A DNA stretch of 64,000 bases from Gillisella vitis (GCF_021559775.1 NZ_CP056048.1:1-64000), one strand, 5' to 3'. Shown: positions 16,587-25,324, numbered from the stretch's first letter. The notes: generated by a model from the sequence alone, not told the origin. Program-made: numbers and translations.

Positions 16587-17546
16587 TTACAGACTTTGCG
16601 GATGAAAGGCTTGGGCCAGCCGGGCGATGGCATCGATATTACGCGGTCCCGGAGTTGCCTCGACATAGTCAAGCACAACGAAACGATCATTTTTCACGGC
16701 GTCGATATTCTGGAAGGCCGGGTTATGCTTCATGTAATCGATCTTCTGTTGAGCGGTCACTTCGCCATAGTTGACGATGATGATCACCTGCGGATTCCGC
16801 TCGATCACCGGTTCCCAGGACACTTCCGTCCAGCTTTTCTGCACGTCATCCATGATATTGACGCCGCCAGCGGCCTCGATCATTGCGGTGGGAATACCGA
16901 AGCGACCGGATGTGAACGGCTTCTGTTCACCGGAATCATAGACAAAAACGGTTGCAGCCTTGTCTGTTGGACTGATTTTGGCCTGGATTTTTGCCAATTG
17001 CTGGCGATAGCCTGCAACCAATGCCTCTGCCCTGTCTTCGACCCGGAATATCCGGCCCAAGTTGATGAGGTCGATGAACATATCGTCCATCGTTGGCTTG
17101 GCCTTGGCCATGATGTGAATGCAGCTTTCCGTCAGTTCATAGACCTTGATGCCCAATGGGCTGAGGGTGTCCGGTGTCACCTCGCCTCCGACCTTCATGC
17201 CATAGTTCCAGCCGGCGAAATAGAAATCCGCATTGGCATTGAGCAGGACTTCCTTGCTCGGATATTTCGGCGACAGTTCCGGCAGTTGGCTGACACCCTC
17301 GCGCAGCTTTTCGTCCAGTGTCTTCCAGCCGGAAACCCCGGTATAGCCGACCATATGATCCTGCAATTTCAGCGCCAGCATCATTTCGGTCAGGTTGACG
17401 TCATTGGAGACGGCGCGTTGCGGGGCTGTATCAAAGGTAACCTGACGGTTACAGCTCTTGACGGTAACGGGTTCTGCTGTGGCTGCGGTGAGGCTGACTG
17501 CGGCAAGAAAGGTTGAGAGTGTGAAAATGAGAAGAGCGTTTTTCAT
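16587..17546 (-). CDS. btuF: Vitamin B12-type ABC transporter binding protein (FepB/BtuF family)
   Basis: A 319-aa protein with a signal peptide (ISDHI-like hydrophobic stretch LLIFTLSTFLAAVSLTAATA, cleavage about residue 24) and the class III periplasmic-binding fold. It shows QRAVSNDVNLTEMMLAL, then TPDTLSPLGIKVYEL and NPQVIIIVNYGE. The ATG at 17546 is chosen because it begins the signal peptide; an upstream extension has no signal or family similarity. It captures the ligand in the periplasm for the BtuCD-like pair. The riboswitch-controlled operon favours corrinoids. Confidence 0.86.
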   Translation of the reverse strand: MKNALLIFTLSTFLAAVSLTAATAEPVTVKSCNRQVTFDTAPQRAVSNDVNLTEMMLALKLQDHMVGYTGVSGWKTLDEKLREGVSQLPELSPKYPSKEVLLNANADFYFAGWNYGMKVGGEVTPDTLSPLGIKVYELTESCIHIMAKAKPTMDDMFIDLINLGRIFRVEDRAEALVAGYRQQLAKIQAKISPTDKAATVFVYDSGEQKPFTSGRFGIPTAMIEAAGGVNIMDDVQKSWTEVSWEPVIERNPQVIIIVNYGEVTAQQKIDYMKHNPAFQNIDAVKNDRFVVLDYVEATPGPRNIDAIARLAQAFHPQSL

Positions 17547-17568
17547 GTATGGTCCAATGGGTTGCGGA

Positions 17569-18369
17569 TCAGGCACTGAGCGCGAAGGAAAAATTGCGGG
17601 TGGCGCCGCCATCCAGGCTGTGGACATGAGTTTGAACGGTGAAGGCCGCGGACAGATGCTCAGCGGTCAGGACATCGCGCGGACAGCCCTCGGCAATCAT
17701 CTGCCCGTCCTTCAGAATGATTGCTCTTGTGGCAAAGCCTGCGGCAAGATTGATGTCATGCAGCGTGGTGACGATGGTAATGCCGAGACCGCGCAGCAGA
17801 TCGAGAATTTCCAACTGGTTACGAATATCGAGATGGTTGGATGGCTCATCCAGAATGAGCAATTGCGGATCTTGCGCCAGCGCCCTGGCGACGAGAACGC
17901 GTTGCTTTTCGCCGCCTGACAAAGTTGCAAAATCACGTCGCGCCAGATCGGTGACATGGAGGTGATCCATGGCATGCAGCGCTCTGGCTTTGTCGTCTCC
18001 GGTGCTCTGCGACCTTTTCCAGGCGCTTTTCTGCCAGGGAATTCGGCCCATCATGACGATATCTTCGACGGTAAAAGGGAAATCTGCCGGCATTTCCTGG
18101 ACTACGACGGCGATCCGGCGGGCGACCGTCCGCGGATCGATTGTCCATACATCCTGCCCGTCCAGTAGCACCCTGCCCTCACTGGGGCGCACGGCACGAT
18201 AAAGGCAGCGCAGCAGCGATGTCTTGCCAGCGCCATTCGGGCCGATAATGGCCAGACGCTCACCGGCGGCGAGGGTAAAATCCACGTTTTTTATCAGGGA
18301 TCGCGCGCCAGTTGGCCCATAGCTGAGCCCCCTCACCTCAAGCGAGGCACCATGACCGTCACAGCTCAT
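17569..18369 (-). CDS. btuD: Vitamin B12-type ABC transporter ATPase
   Basis: A 266-aa ATPase with Walker A GPNGAGKT at residues 43-50, a Q-loop in VVQEMPADFPF, signature LSGGEKQR and Walker B LLILDEPSNHLD. This is the FecE/BtuD class. The frame stays open upstream to 18723, but that extension translates the riboswitch, so the start is set at the ATG at 18369. It is the first gene after the cobalamin riboswitch, with a leader of about 150 bases between aptamer and start codon. Confidence 0.88.
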   Translation of the reverse strand: MSCDGHGASLEVRGLSYGPTGARSLIKNVDFTLAAGERLAIIGPNGAGKTSLLRCLYRAVRPSEGRVLLDGQDVWTIDPRTVARRIAVVVQEMPADFPFTVEDIVMMGRIPWQKSAWKRSQSTGDDKARALHAMDHLHVTDLARRDFATLSGGEKQRVLVARALAQDPQLLILDEPSNHLDIRNQLEILDLLRGLGITIVTTLHDINLAAGFATRAIILKDGQMIAEGCPRDVLTAEHLSAAFTVQTHVHSLDGGATRNFSFALSA

Positions 18370-18520
18370 GCATGAGCCTGCATCGGTTGACCGGACATCA
18401 GGCGTGCCGCGCCTCGGGCCGGATCGTCTGAACAAGGTACGGATGGCCACGCCTCTCGGCGGACCTGAAGTCTTATCGCTGCCATCGGAACACCCCGTCC
18501 GTTGCGGTTGAACATCTAAA

Positions 18521-18702
18521 TGGCAGGTCTCCTGGCTTGCGGGTCGCTGTTGGCCTGCGCCTTCCCGGCTTGTCGCCAGTGGCATCGTGCAGGCCCACTC
18601 GCCGCTCACAGTTGCGGGGGCAGCCACGGTTTCGGTCCCTTTTGGGTAAGCCTCACCGTATTCCCTTTTCAGCCGCAGCCTTCTTTGCAAGGCCACAGCA
18701 CC
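18521..18702 (-). promoter_or_regulatory. Cobalamin (adenosylcobalamin) riboswitch
   Basis: Read on the minus strand the sequence has the class's conserved boxes in order: GGTGCTG at the 5' end, AAAGGGAATACGGTG, the highly conserved GCTGCCCCCGCAACTG box, GCCACTGG, GGGAAGGCG and finally AGCCAGGAGACCTGCC. It lies about 150 bases upstream of the ABC ATPase gene. Riboswitches of this class shut down corrinoid uptake genes when coenzyme B12 is plentiful, which fits the three genes that follow. Confidence 0.95.
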
Positions 18703-18752
18703 ATTTGGATTTATCACTGACATGGGTTGCGGTTCCGCACAAGTCCGTTTTC

Positions 18753-18775
18753 AAACTATATCGATAATATAGTTT
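18753..18775. promoter_or_regulatory. Inverted repeat upstream of the riboswitch operon
   Basis: Perfect 9-bp arms AAACTATAT and ATATAGTTT flank CGATA. It lies about 50 bases upstream of the aptamer 5' end, where the operon promoter should be. It could be an operator for an additional regulator or simply an AT-rich promoter element. Confidence 0.4.
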
Positions 18776-18816
18776 TGTTATAACGTTACGTAAAATGGGT
18801 CAAGCTAAAGAGCGTG

Positions 18817-18854
18817 GATTTGTTCGGTTGGCTTGGTGCCAAGCCGAACAAATC
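18817..18854. terminator. Strong hairpin after the amidohydrolase gene
   Basis: Arms GATTTGTTCGG and CCGAACAAATC pair perfectly and a further TTGGC/GCCAA extends the stem with one bulge. It lies 60 bases past the amidohydrolase stop (minus strand) and before the riboswitch operon promoter. No clear T-run follows on the minus strand, so termination is probable but not certain. Confidence 0.5.
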
Positions 18855-18913
18855 TGGACAAGCTTTACGTGTTAAGGACGCAGACCGTTGAAAGTAACCT
18901 TGGATATGCCTTC

Positions 18914-20350
18914 TTACTTACGGCCACCCATTTCAACGATTGGCGGTTCGGCGTCGGCGGGCAAGGGGCTTTGATAGGGCTGGCCCTTGCGACGGGCGAC
19001 GAGATCGGCAAGGGCCGCTTCGCGTAACTGTTCGCTTTCGAAGGCGGCGCGGCCCGTGGCGGCCATGACCTTTGCCGCAGCCACCATGCCCTTGTGAGCC
19101 AGCGGACTTTTCCCCTGCGTCACCAATTGCCAGGTGTGGAACGGTGTGCCGATGGCGCAGGTCGGCCCATCGGCCTGCACGGTCGGCACCACCCAACTGA
19201 CATCGCCGACATCGGTTGACCCGGTCAGCAGCGGCGTGCGGTCATGGGCGGGCAAAATGAAATCGGCAAGTGGGATATCGCGCTCCGGCAGGCCTTCAAA
19301 ACGCCAGGGCGCGGACTTTTCTTCCGGCGTCAAGACGGCGCGGATTGTTTCGGCGAAAGCCCGGTCCGCCGCATCGAAAGGCGGTGGGCCGAGTTCTTCC
19401 CAAGCCTCCTGCATGGCCGCCATTAGCGGACCATTGGTCAGCACGTTGGAAACGGCGCTGATTACCTGTGTTTCCAGCCGGGTTTCGGTCATCATTGCCG
19501 CACCCTCGCCAATTTTCTTCACCCGTTCCACGAGGGTCTTCATGCCTTGTAGTTCAGGGGCACGGATCAGATAGCGAACCTTGGCATAGGCCTGGACGAC
19601 ATTGGGTGAAATACCGCCCGCATCGAGAATAGCGGCGTGTACGCGGCAATCGGATGGCATATGTTCGCGCATATAATTGACGCCGACACTCATCAGTTCC
19701 ACCGCATCGAGAGCGCTACGACCCAGATCGGGGTTTGATCCGGCATGGGCCGCCCTCCCCCTGAAAGTGAAATCGACACGGGAATTGGCAAGCGAGGTGG
19801 TGCGCTGCACGCCCGCGAAGGAGTTTGGATGCCAACTGATGGCGATATCGACGCCTTCAAAGGCCCCTGCCCTGACCATGAAGGCCTTGGCGGCTCCACC
19901 CTCTTCGGCCGGGCAACCATAATAGCGCACACGTCCGGGCAAGCCTTTTTCTTTCAGCCAGTCTTTCAGGGAAGCGGCGGCCAGGAGAGCCGCGGAGCCG
20001 AGTAGGTTGTGGCCGCAGCCATGGCCGTTGCCGCCTGCGGCAATCGGCTTATGTTCAGCGACGCCCGCTTCCTGGCTGAGCCCGGACAGAGCATCATATT
20101 CGCCGAGAAACGCTATGATGGGACCGCCCTCCCCTGCTTCGCCCATCACGGCTGTTGGGATTCCGGCCAATTTTTCGCTGACGCGAAATCCCTCCGCCTT
20201 CAGCATGGCGACATGCTCGGCAACGGACGATTCTTCCATATAGCAGGTTTCCGGCATGCCCCAGATCCGGTCGCTCAAGGCGATAAAGTCAGGCGTCTTG
20301 GTATCGACAATCGACCAAAGCGCGGCGGATGTATTGGGGGAAACGGTCAT
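18914..20350 (-). CDS. M20-family amidohydrolase (AbgB-like)
   Basis: The 478-aa protein has the M20D dipeptidase/amidohydrolase pattern: FLGEYDALSGLSQ, a metal-binding GNGHGCGHNLLG, the catalytic CPAEEGGAAK and a dimerisation insert with FRGRAAHAG. It resembles the p-aminobenzoyl-glutamate hydrolase B subunit, which cleaves an amide bond in the cytoplasm. The long C-terminal part (STDVGDVSWVVPTVQ) is typical. The ATG at 20350 has AAAGGTG just upstream; a longer frame to 20380 is less likely. The natural substrate is unknown. No AbgA or AbgT partner is nearby. Confidence 0.85.
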   Translation of the reverse strand: MTVSPNTSAALWSIVDTKTPDFIALSDRIWGMPETCYMEESSVAEHVAMLKAEGFRVSEKLAGIPTAVMGEAGEGGPIIAFLGEYDALSGLSQEAGVAEHKPIAAGGNGHGCGHNLLGSAALLAAASLKDWLKEKGLPGRVRYYGCPAEEGGAAKAFMVRAGAFEGVDIAISWHPNSFAGVQRTTSLANSRVDFTFRGRAAHAGSNPDLGRSALDAVELMSVGVNYMREHMPSDCRVHAAILDAGGISPNVVQAYAKVRYLIRAPELQGMKTLVERVKKIGEGAAMMTETRLETQVISAVSNVLTNGPLMAAMQEAWEELGPPPFDAADRAFAETIRAVLTPEEKSAPWRFEGLPERDIPLADFILPAHDRTPLLTGSTDVGDVSWVVPTVQADGPTCAIGTPFHTWQLVTQGKSPLAHKGMVAAAKVMAATGRAAFESEQLREAALADLVARRKGQPYQSPLPADAEPPIVEMGGRK

Positions 20351-20382
20351 GGGGCACCTTTGACAATAAACACCCGCCAACC

Positions 20383-20417
20383 ATAAAAGCTTGGCGCTCA
20401 GAGCGGCAAGCTTTTAT
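20383..20417. terminator. Hairpin after the glgA operon
   Basis: Arms ATAAAAGCTTG and CAAGCTTTTAT pair perfectly, with a further GCG/CGC pairing inside. It lies about 60 bases past the stop of the last gene in the glgA operon and 33 bases upstream of the amidohydrolase start, both on the minus strand. It is a good candidate terminator for the glgA operon. Confidence 0.55.
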
Positions 20418-20478
20418 GCAGTTGCTCTCCCAGGAAATGTGATTATGTGATGGAAACTTGCAGCGCCGTTTTTCTGCT

Positions 20479-20757
20479 TCAGGATAGCGGTTCTGTGCGT
20501 GTGTCTGCCGCACGGGCCTTGGCTGCCTGGAGAATGTCGCGGGTTTCGCGCGCCTTGGCAACCGCTTCTGAAAGCGCCCGGTTTGGAACAGCGCCAGGAT
20601 CTTCCTGGCCGTCGCTAAGCTGGCTCTCCTTTTCGAGACTACGGATCAAATCCTTGAAGGCCTCAGGTCCTTGCAGGCTTGCTGTCAGGAGTGAAATCAG
20701 CAATTCGCGGTGGGCGTTGATACGCCCCCGCATGGTTTCCGGCGTTGCGTCCGTCAT
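20479..20757 (-). CDS. Small hypothetical protein coupled to glgA
   Basis: A 92-aa, charged, helical protein (PETMRGRINAHRELLISLLTASLQG at the start, coiled-coil-like AVAKARETRDILQAAKARAA near the end). Its ATG overlaps the glgA stop (ATGA), so translation is coupled to glgA. No domain is recognised. The tight coupling suggests a role with glycogen synthesis or with the DUF2934 protein at the other end of the operon. Confidence 0.65.
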   Translation of the reverse strand: MTDATPETMRGRINAHRELLISLLTASLQGPEAFKDLIRSLEKESQLSDGQEDPGAVPNRALSEAVAKARETRDILQAAKARAADTRTEPLS

Positions 20758-22331
20758 GAATGCAGGCTCCGAGCCGGCTTGGTCCGCGCCGGAGTACGGC
20801 GATGGGTGACCGCATTATAAAGAGCGGCATATTGTTCGGCGCTGCGCTCCCAGCTGTAATGCGCCCGCATGGCCTGAAGCTGCAACCGCCGCCAATGGCG
20901 GGGTACGGCATAGGCGTCCAACGCCCGGCGAAGCGCGTGGCGCAGGCCGTCGGTGGTGATCTGGTCGAACTGGAAACCGGTCGCTGCCTTGGCAGACATT
21001 GCTGCGTCATTGGCATCGATAATGGTTTCCGCCAGCCCACCAGTGCGTGACACCACCGGCACGCAGCCGTAGCGCAGGGCATAAAGCTGGGTTAGGCCGC
21101 AGGGTTCGAAGCGCGATGGCTGAATGATGGAATCGGCACCACCGTGAATGCGATGGGCGGTTTCCTCGTCATAGCCGATCTTGACGGCCATACGGCCCGG
21201 AAAGCGCTGTGCAGTCTCGATCAGCGCCTGTTCCAGCGCGCGATCCCCCTGCCCCAGCACGATCAGCTTACCGCCGCCATCGATGATCTCGCTGGCGGCT
21301 TCCGCCAGCATATCCATGCCTTTTTGCCAGGTAATACGGGTAATGGCGGCAAACAGTGGACCATCATCATTGTCCAGGCCGAACTGGTTTTGTAAGTCCA
21401 CCTTGTTCAACCGTTTGAGTCCGATGGTTTTCTGATCAAAGCGGGAGAACAGATGCGGATCGGTGGCCGGGTTCCAGATTTCCGGATCGATCCCGTTGAC
21501 GATGCCTCGCAGCTTGTCCTTGCGCTGCTTGAGAACGCCTTCAAGCCCCATGCCAAAGCGTGGCGAAAGGATTTCACGGGCATAAGTCGGGCTGACGGCG
21601 GTGATCATGCTCGACGTCATCAGACCACCCTTCAGGTAGCTGATATCACCATAATATTCCATGCAATCCGTCGACATCACGGTTGGCGGCAGTCCGATGG
21701 AGGGCAGCAGGGCAGCATTGAACTGGCCCTGGAAGGCCAGATTGTGAATGGTCAAGACCACAGGCGTCGTGCAATCCATGTGCCGCAAATAGACGGAGGT
21801 CAGAGCGGTTTGCCAGTCATGAGTGTGAACGACATCGGGAACCCAGCCCGGCAGGCTGCCAGCGGCAATTTCGGCGGCGGCCAGAGACAGGACCGCAAAT
21901 CGCTTCCAATTGTCGGCATGGTCAAGGCCGTTCTCGTCCACATAAGGGCCACCCGGCCGGTCGAACAATTGTGGGGCATCGAGTATGAAAAGGTCGAGAC
22001 CATGAATGCTTGCGGCATAGAGCGCGGCGGATTCGCCAAGAAGGTCTTCGAAAACCAATAGCGGCGGTTGGTCCCGGATCAATCTGCGGACATTGCTATA
22101 GCCTGGAATCAACGTCCGGGTGGCTACACCAAAATTGGCGAGCGCCTTTGGAAGAGCGCCCGTGACATCGCCGAGACCGCCAGTTTTAACGAGTGGAAAA
22201 ATTTCCGAGGTGACGGAGAGCGATCGCAGACTCTGATCGATGACATTGCCTTTCTGCATGCGTTGCGGAAGGCAGCGGATTCCAGCCGCAGCGGTCGCCA
22301 TGTCCTGCCGGTCTGAAAAAACAGGTGCCAT
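20754..22331 (-). CDS. glgA: Glycogen synthase GlgA
   Basis: The 525-aa GT5-family enzyme has the ADP-glucose-binding KTGGLGD motif at residues 49-55, HDWQTAL in the N domain and SRFEPCGLTQLYALRYG in the C domain. It extends alpha-1,4-glucan chains from ADP-glucose. The N terminus is about 40 residues longer than in E. coli GlgA. The ATG at 22331 is favoured because it overlaps the DUF2934 stop (TGATG). No glgB, glgC or glgX is next to it, unlike the usual chromosomal glg operon, so it may be a second, accessory copy. Confidence 0.93.
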   Translation of the reverse strand: MAPVFSDRQDMATAAAGIRCLPQRMQKGNVIDQSLRSLSVTSEIFPLVKTGGLGDVTGALPKALANFGVATRTLIPGYSNVRRLIRDQPPLLVFEDLLGESAALYAASIHGLDLFILDAPQLFDRPGGPYVDENGLDHADNWKRFAVLSLAAAEIAAGSLPGWVPDVVHTHDWQTALTSVYLRHMDCTTPVVLTIHNLAFQGQFNAALLPSIGLPPTVMSTDCMEYYGDISYLKGGLMTSSMITAVSPTYAREILSPRFGMGLEGVLKQRKDKLRGIVNGIDPEIWNPATDPHLFSRFDQKTIGLKRLNKVDLQNQFGLDNDDGPLFAAITRITWQKGMDMLAEAASEIIDGGGKLIVLGQGDRALEQALIETAQRFPGRMAVKIGYDEETAHRIHGGADSIIQPSRFEPCGLTQLYALRYGCVPVVSRTGGLAETIIDANDAAMSAKAATGFQFDQITTDGLRHALRRALDAYAVPRHWRRLQLQAMRAHYSWERSAEQYAALYNAVTHRRTPARTKPARSLHS

Positions 22332-22648
22332 CAGATTATCTTTCGCTTGCGTTTCGTCGCTGCGGCAGGCTTTGGATCTTGGGGCGCATCGGCCATCTCA
22401 GCTTCTGGGCTTTGTCTGGTCTTGGCGGCCTGAGCCTTGGTCGTTGGAGCCTTAGCAGTTTGCGTTTTGGCGGCCTGGCTCGCGCGCTTGAGCGCGCCTT
22501 CCTTGGCCTTTTGCGCAGATTGCGAAAGTTCGTAAAATTCGCGATGGGCCTGTTGCCAATGGGCATCGTCCTTGCCGTGTGGCTTGCCCTCTTCTTCCCA
22601 AAGGCTATAGGCTCGCTTTTCGATCCACTCTTTGTCGGACGGCTTCAT
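22331..22648 (-). CDS. DUF2934 protein
   Basis: A 105-aa protein with the DUF2934 signature at residues about 6-40: WIEKRAYSLWEEEGKPHGKDD, then HWQQAHREF. The C-terminal half is a low-complexity Lys/Ala/Thr-rich basic tail, which might bind polyanions. DUF2934 proteins have no known biochemical function. The gene is first in the operon and its stop overlaps the glgA start (TGATG). Confidence 0.8.
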   Translation of the reverse strand: MKPSDKEWIEKRAYSLWEEEGKPHGKDDAHWQQAHREFYELSQSAQKAKEGALKRASQAAKTQTAKAPTTKAQAAKTRQSPEAEMADAPQDPKPAAATKRKRKII

Positions 22649-22892
22649 CGTTTATCTCCCATTGACCACCCCTCTAACGTGAAATCGGCCGTTTCTGTTC
22701 CGCGAACGGCGGTCATTTAGTGAAATTTTCATCGCTGACTTACGGATAGGCAGAAGGGCATAGAGATGCGGTCCATCAACGCCCTTGGCAGACAAGGAAT
22801 TATCGCTTTTTCAGGAACAATAACCCTTGCCCGTCTGTTTTCGATCCGAGCGTCACACACGAAGAGAAGACAGTGGGACAAAGGAGAAGACA

Positions 22893-23234
22893 ATGGAATT
22901 GATTGGCACCTTGGTGCATCCTGAAAAGGGCGGACGGTCTGGATACAATGTCGAGTTTGTTTCCGACAGTGGAGATGTGGTCTCCGTACAACTGAAACAA
23001 AGCGAAGGACGGTCTCTGACACGCGAAAATGCGCCGGAAGCAGCCAGGTCGCTGCTGGAGGAAATCAGCACGAAAGAGGTTGTTGAAGGGGGCACACGCC
23101 ACGCCGATCAAGCTCGGTTGGATGAAAGCGACCGTGATCTCAACGATGCGCTGGAAGATACCTTTCCTGCCAGTGATCCAGTGTCAATGGCAACGTCCAG
23201 CACGATTGGTGGGACGGGAAATAACGACAACTGA
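22893..23234 (+). CDS. Small hypothetical protein with DALEDTFPASDP motif
   Basis: A 113-aa acidic protein. The N-terminal 60 residues look like a small beta-rich domain (MELIGTLVHPEKGG, YNVEFVSDSGDVVSVQL). The C-terminal DLNDALEDTFPASDPVS motif is, as I recall, shared by several small alphaproteobacterial proteins of unknown role. The ATG at 22893 follows a strong AAGGAG. It stands alone between divergent and convergent neighbours, so it is probably monocistronic. Confidence 0.65.
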   Translation: MELIGTLVHPEKGGRSGYNVEFVSDSGDVVSVQLKQSEGRSLTRENAPEAARSLLEEISTKEVVEGGTRHADQARLDESDRDLNDALEDTFPASDPVSMATSSTIGGTGNNDN

Positions 23235-23269
23235 TCATCGCATGATGGCGGTTGGCCAAAAGTTGACAG

Positions 23270-23285
23270 GTTGACATCTGTCAAC
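23270..23285. promoter_or_regulatory. parS-like site with one mismatch
   Basis: GTTGACATCTGTCAAC matches the 16-bp repABC parS consensus GTTNNCNGCNGNNAAC except for T in place of G at position 8. A half site (GTTGACAG) lies eight bases before it. Whether RepB binds here is unknown. Confidence 0.4.
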
Positions 23286-23333
23286 GCCGACTGAGGGGCC
23301 GACTGAGGGCTTGTGCGCGCAAAGGTATGTGCG

Positions 23334-23927
23334 TCACTCGCGGGTCAGCAAAAAGAAGAATGGCCTGTCGAAATCACGATGCTCCATCAGTCCGAGACAG
23401 CGGCGGTCATCGATACGGCGAAAATGGTCAATGATCGGCTTTTCGTCATAGATCATCGCTGCACTGACAGTGCCGCCCAGTGCGACGGGCCTTAGTCTTG
23501 CTTTTGGCCGGCCCGAGGCAAAAAACCGCCCTAGGTTACGGACTGCCACCCTTCCCACGACGTTGTTGAACAGTCTAGGTGATGCCAGCAAAAGCCGCAG
23601 TGGAATGAAGAACGGGTTTAACGGATAGAAACCGAAACGGTCGCGCATGATAAGCGGATGACCTTCGTCGGCGGAGACAAAATTCTTGCCGTGCCAACCG
23701 AAAGGCGGCATCAGGCCATCTATAGGATGATTTGTCGCTAACTCCTGCCCGACCCACATGCCGATCATGTCATCGACTTCAAGGGCAGGCAGTTGGAGAA
23801 ACCTGGCAATTGCTTCTTCGCCCGTTGTGCCATGCTGTTGCCATTGGGTCAGCCAGTCCGTATCTGCAAAAGCCTGTGTGGTCACGGCAATGTGTTCCCG
23901 CTTTCTAGAGTTTCCGGTCCGGCGCAT
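23334..23927 (-). CDS. GXWXG / DUF4334 domain protein
   Basis: The protein carries the two-part pattern of this family: DMIGMWVGQELATNHPIDG, then FGWHGKNFVSADEGHPL in the GXWXG part, and VSAAMIYDEKPIIDHFRRIDD with PFFFLL in the DUF4334 part. Function is unknown. The listed ATG at 23927 lacks an obvious ribosome binding site. A GTG at 23885, preceded by GGGAA, is a credible alternative that would give 183 aa. Confidence 0.75.
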   Translation of the reverse strand: MRRTGNSRKREHIAVTTQAFADTDWLTQWQQHGTTGEEAIARFLQLPALEVDDMIGMWVGQELATNHPIDGLMPPFGWHGKNFVSADEGHPLIMRDRFGFYPLNPFFIPLRLLLASPRLFNNVVGRVAVRNLGRFFASGRPKARLRPVALGGTVSAAMIYDEKPIIDHFRRIDDRRCLGLMEHRDFDRPFFFLLTRE

Positions 23928-24331
23928 TGCATGACGTTTTCCCTTGCCTCATGAGACTCCTGTCCGGGTGATGGTTCTGGACTTTTTGCTTGTTGCGCTT
24001 TCTATGCGGCAATTATGCGTTGCTGCTATCAACATCACTTCACGGCATTTGTTCCTCTTGGGGCTGTCACGCTGCGTTGAACCTGGGTGAGGTATTGTGT
24101 TTGCGAATAGTTCAAGCCTTTGATCCCTTTGATACGCCTTCAGAAAACGAGCCGGATGTATGACCGGATTTGTTTGAAACGCTGAAAAGTGATTGCAGGT
24201 GTGCACCAGTGGGGTTTGCATCGTGGATATGAATGGCCTACTCCCTAAGGCGTGAAATAGTTGACATATGACAAATGCCAAGAGGCGCCATTGCCCTCGC
24301 ATTGTCAGTGAAGAATGGACGAGCGGCGATT
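23928..24331. other. 404-bp divergent intergenic region, no gene recognised
   Basis: The region separates the DUF4334 gene (minus) from the symporter gene (plus) and should hold both promoters. A minus-strand open frame at 23949-24302 shows no domain and no ribosome binding site. No clear operator or riboswitch was seen. Confidence 0.45.
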
Positions 24332-25324
24332 ATGACGCGGTTTTTACCCGATAAATTCACCCTGATGCTTGTGTGTACAGTGGCTCTAGCTTCGGTCTTG
24401 CCGATCAGCGGGCAGCCGGCCGTTTATTTCGGCTGGGCAACGAAAGTTGCGATTGCGGCGCTGTTTTTTCTGCATGGCGCCCGCCTGTCGCGCGATGTTG
24501 TGATTGCCGGGATGCTGCATTGGCGACTGCATCTGTCGATCCTGGCCGTGACATTCGTGATCTTTCCTTTGCTCGGCCTCGGGCTGGGGTTTTTCGTGCA
24601 GGGCTTCCTGCCGTCCTCGCTTTATCTTGGCATTCTTTATATCTGTGTCCTGCCATCGACCGTCCAATCGTCGATTGCCTTTACCTCCATGGCAGGCGGC
24701 AATGTGCCAGCGGCGATCTGTTCAGCCTCGGCCTCTAATATTTTCGGGATGATCCTCACCCCCCTGCTCTGCGGGCTTCTGCTATCGGCCGGTGGCCATG
24801 GGGGGATTTCGCTCGATGCGGTCTTGCAAATCTTCGTGCAATTGCTGCTTCCGTTCATTGTGGGGCAGTTGCTGCAACCCTTTATCGGCAATTGGGTCAG
24901 GGCGCGCAAATCCTTGCTGTCGCCAATTGATCGCGGCTCGATCCTGATGGTGGTTTATGCCGCCTTCAGCGAGGCGGTCATCGAGGGGATCTGGAAGCAT
25001 TTCTCGCTGGCCGATATCGGCGCGGTCGTGGTGGTCGATATCGTCTTGCTGGCATTGGCGCTAATCATCACCACCTTTGGTAGCCGGTTGCTCGGTTTTT
25101 CCAAGGAGGATGAAATTGCCATCACCTTTTGTGGCTCAAAGAAAAGCCTGGCCTCCGGCGTGCCGATGGCCAGCGCGATTTTTGCCGGGCAAAGCATTGG
25201 CGCCATCGTCATGCCGCTGATGCTGTTTCATCAGATCCAGCTGATGGCTTGCGCGGTGATTGCCCAGAAATATGCGGAAAAGCGCAAGCTGAAGGAAGCC
25301 GAAGTGGTAGTTGCTTCGGCCTGA
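24332..25324 (+). CDS. Bile acid:sodium symporter family protein (BASS, YfeH-like)
   Basis: A 330-aa membrane protein with about ten hydrophobic segments. It matches the SBF-like group: LHGARLSRDVVIAG, then ICVLPSTVQSSIAFTSMAGGNVPAAI and FCGSKKSLASGVPMA, where the crossed-helix sodium-binding motif residues lie. It probably imports or exports an organic anion with sodium. The substrate is unknown. The ATG at 24332 begins the conserved region; upstream in-frame starts have no support. A terminator shared with idnD follows. Confidence 0.85.
   Translation: MTRFLPDKFTLMLVCTVALASVLPISGQPAVYFGWATKVAIAALFFLHGARLSRDVVIAGMLHWRLHLSILAVTFVIFPLLGLGLGFFVQGFLPSSLYLGILYICVLPSTVQSSIAFTSMAGGNVPAAICSASASNIFGMILTPLLCGLLLSAGGHGGISLDAVLQIFVQLLLPFIVGQLLQPFIGNWVRARKSLLSPIDRGSILMVVYAAFSEAVIEGIWKHFSLADIGAVVVVDIVLLALALIITTFGSRLLGFSKEDEIAITFCGSKKSLASGVPMASAIFAGQSIGAIVMPLMLFHQIQLMACAVIAQKYAEKRKLKEAEVVVASA

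Noticed and set aside
18370..18723. N-terminal extension of the btuD frame
   Set aside because: The extension translates the cobalamin riboswitch; the ATPase fold begins at the ATG at 18369.
23949..24302. 117-codon minus-strand open frame upstream of the symporter gene
   Set aside because: No domain, no ribosome binding site, and it occupies a divergent promoter region.
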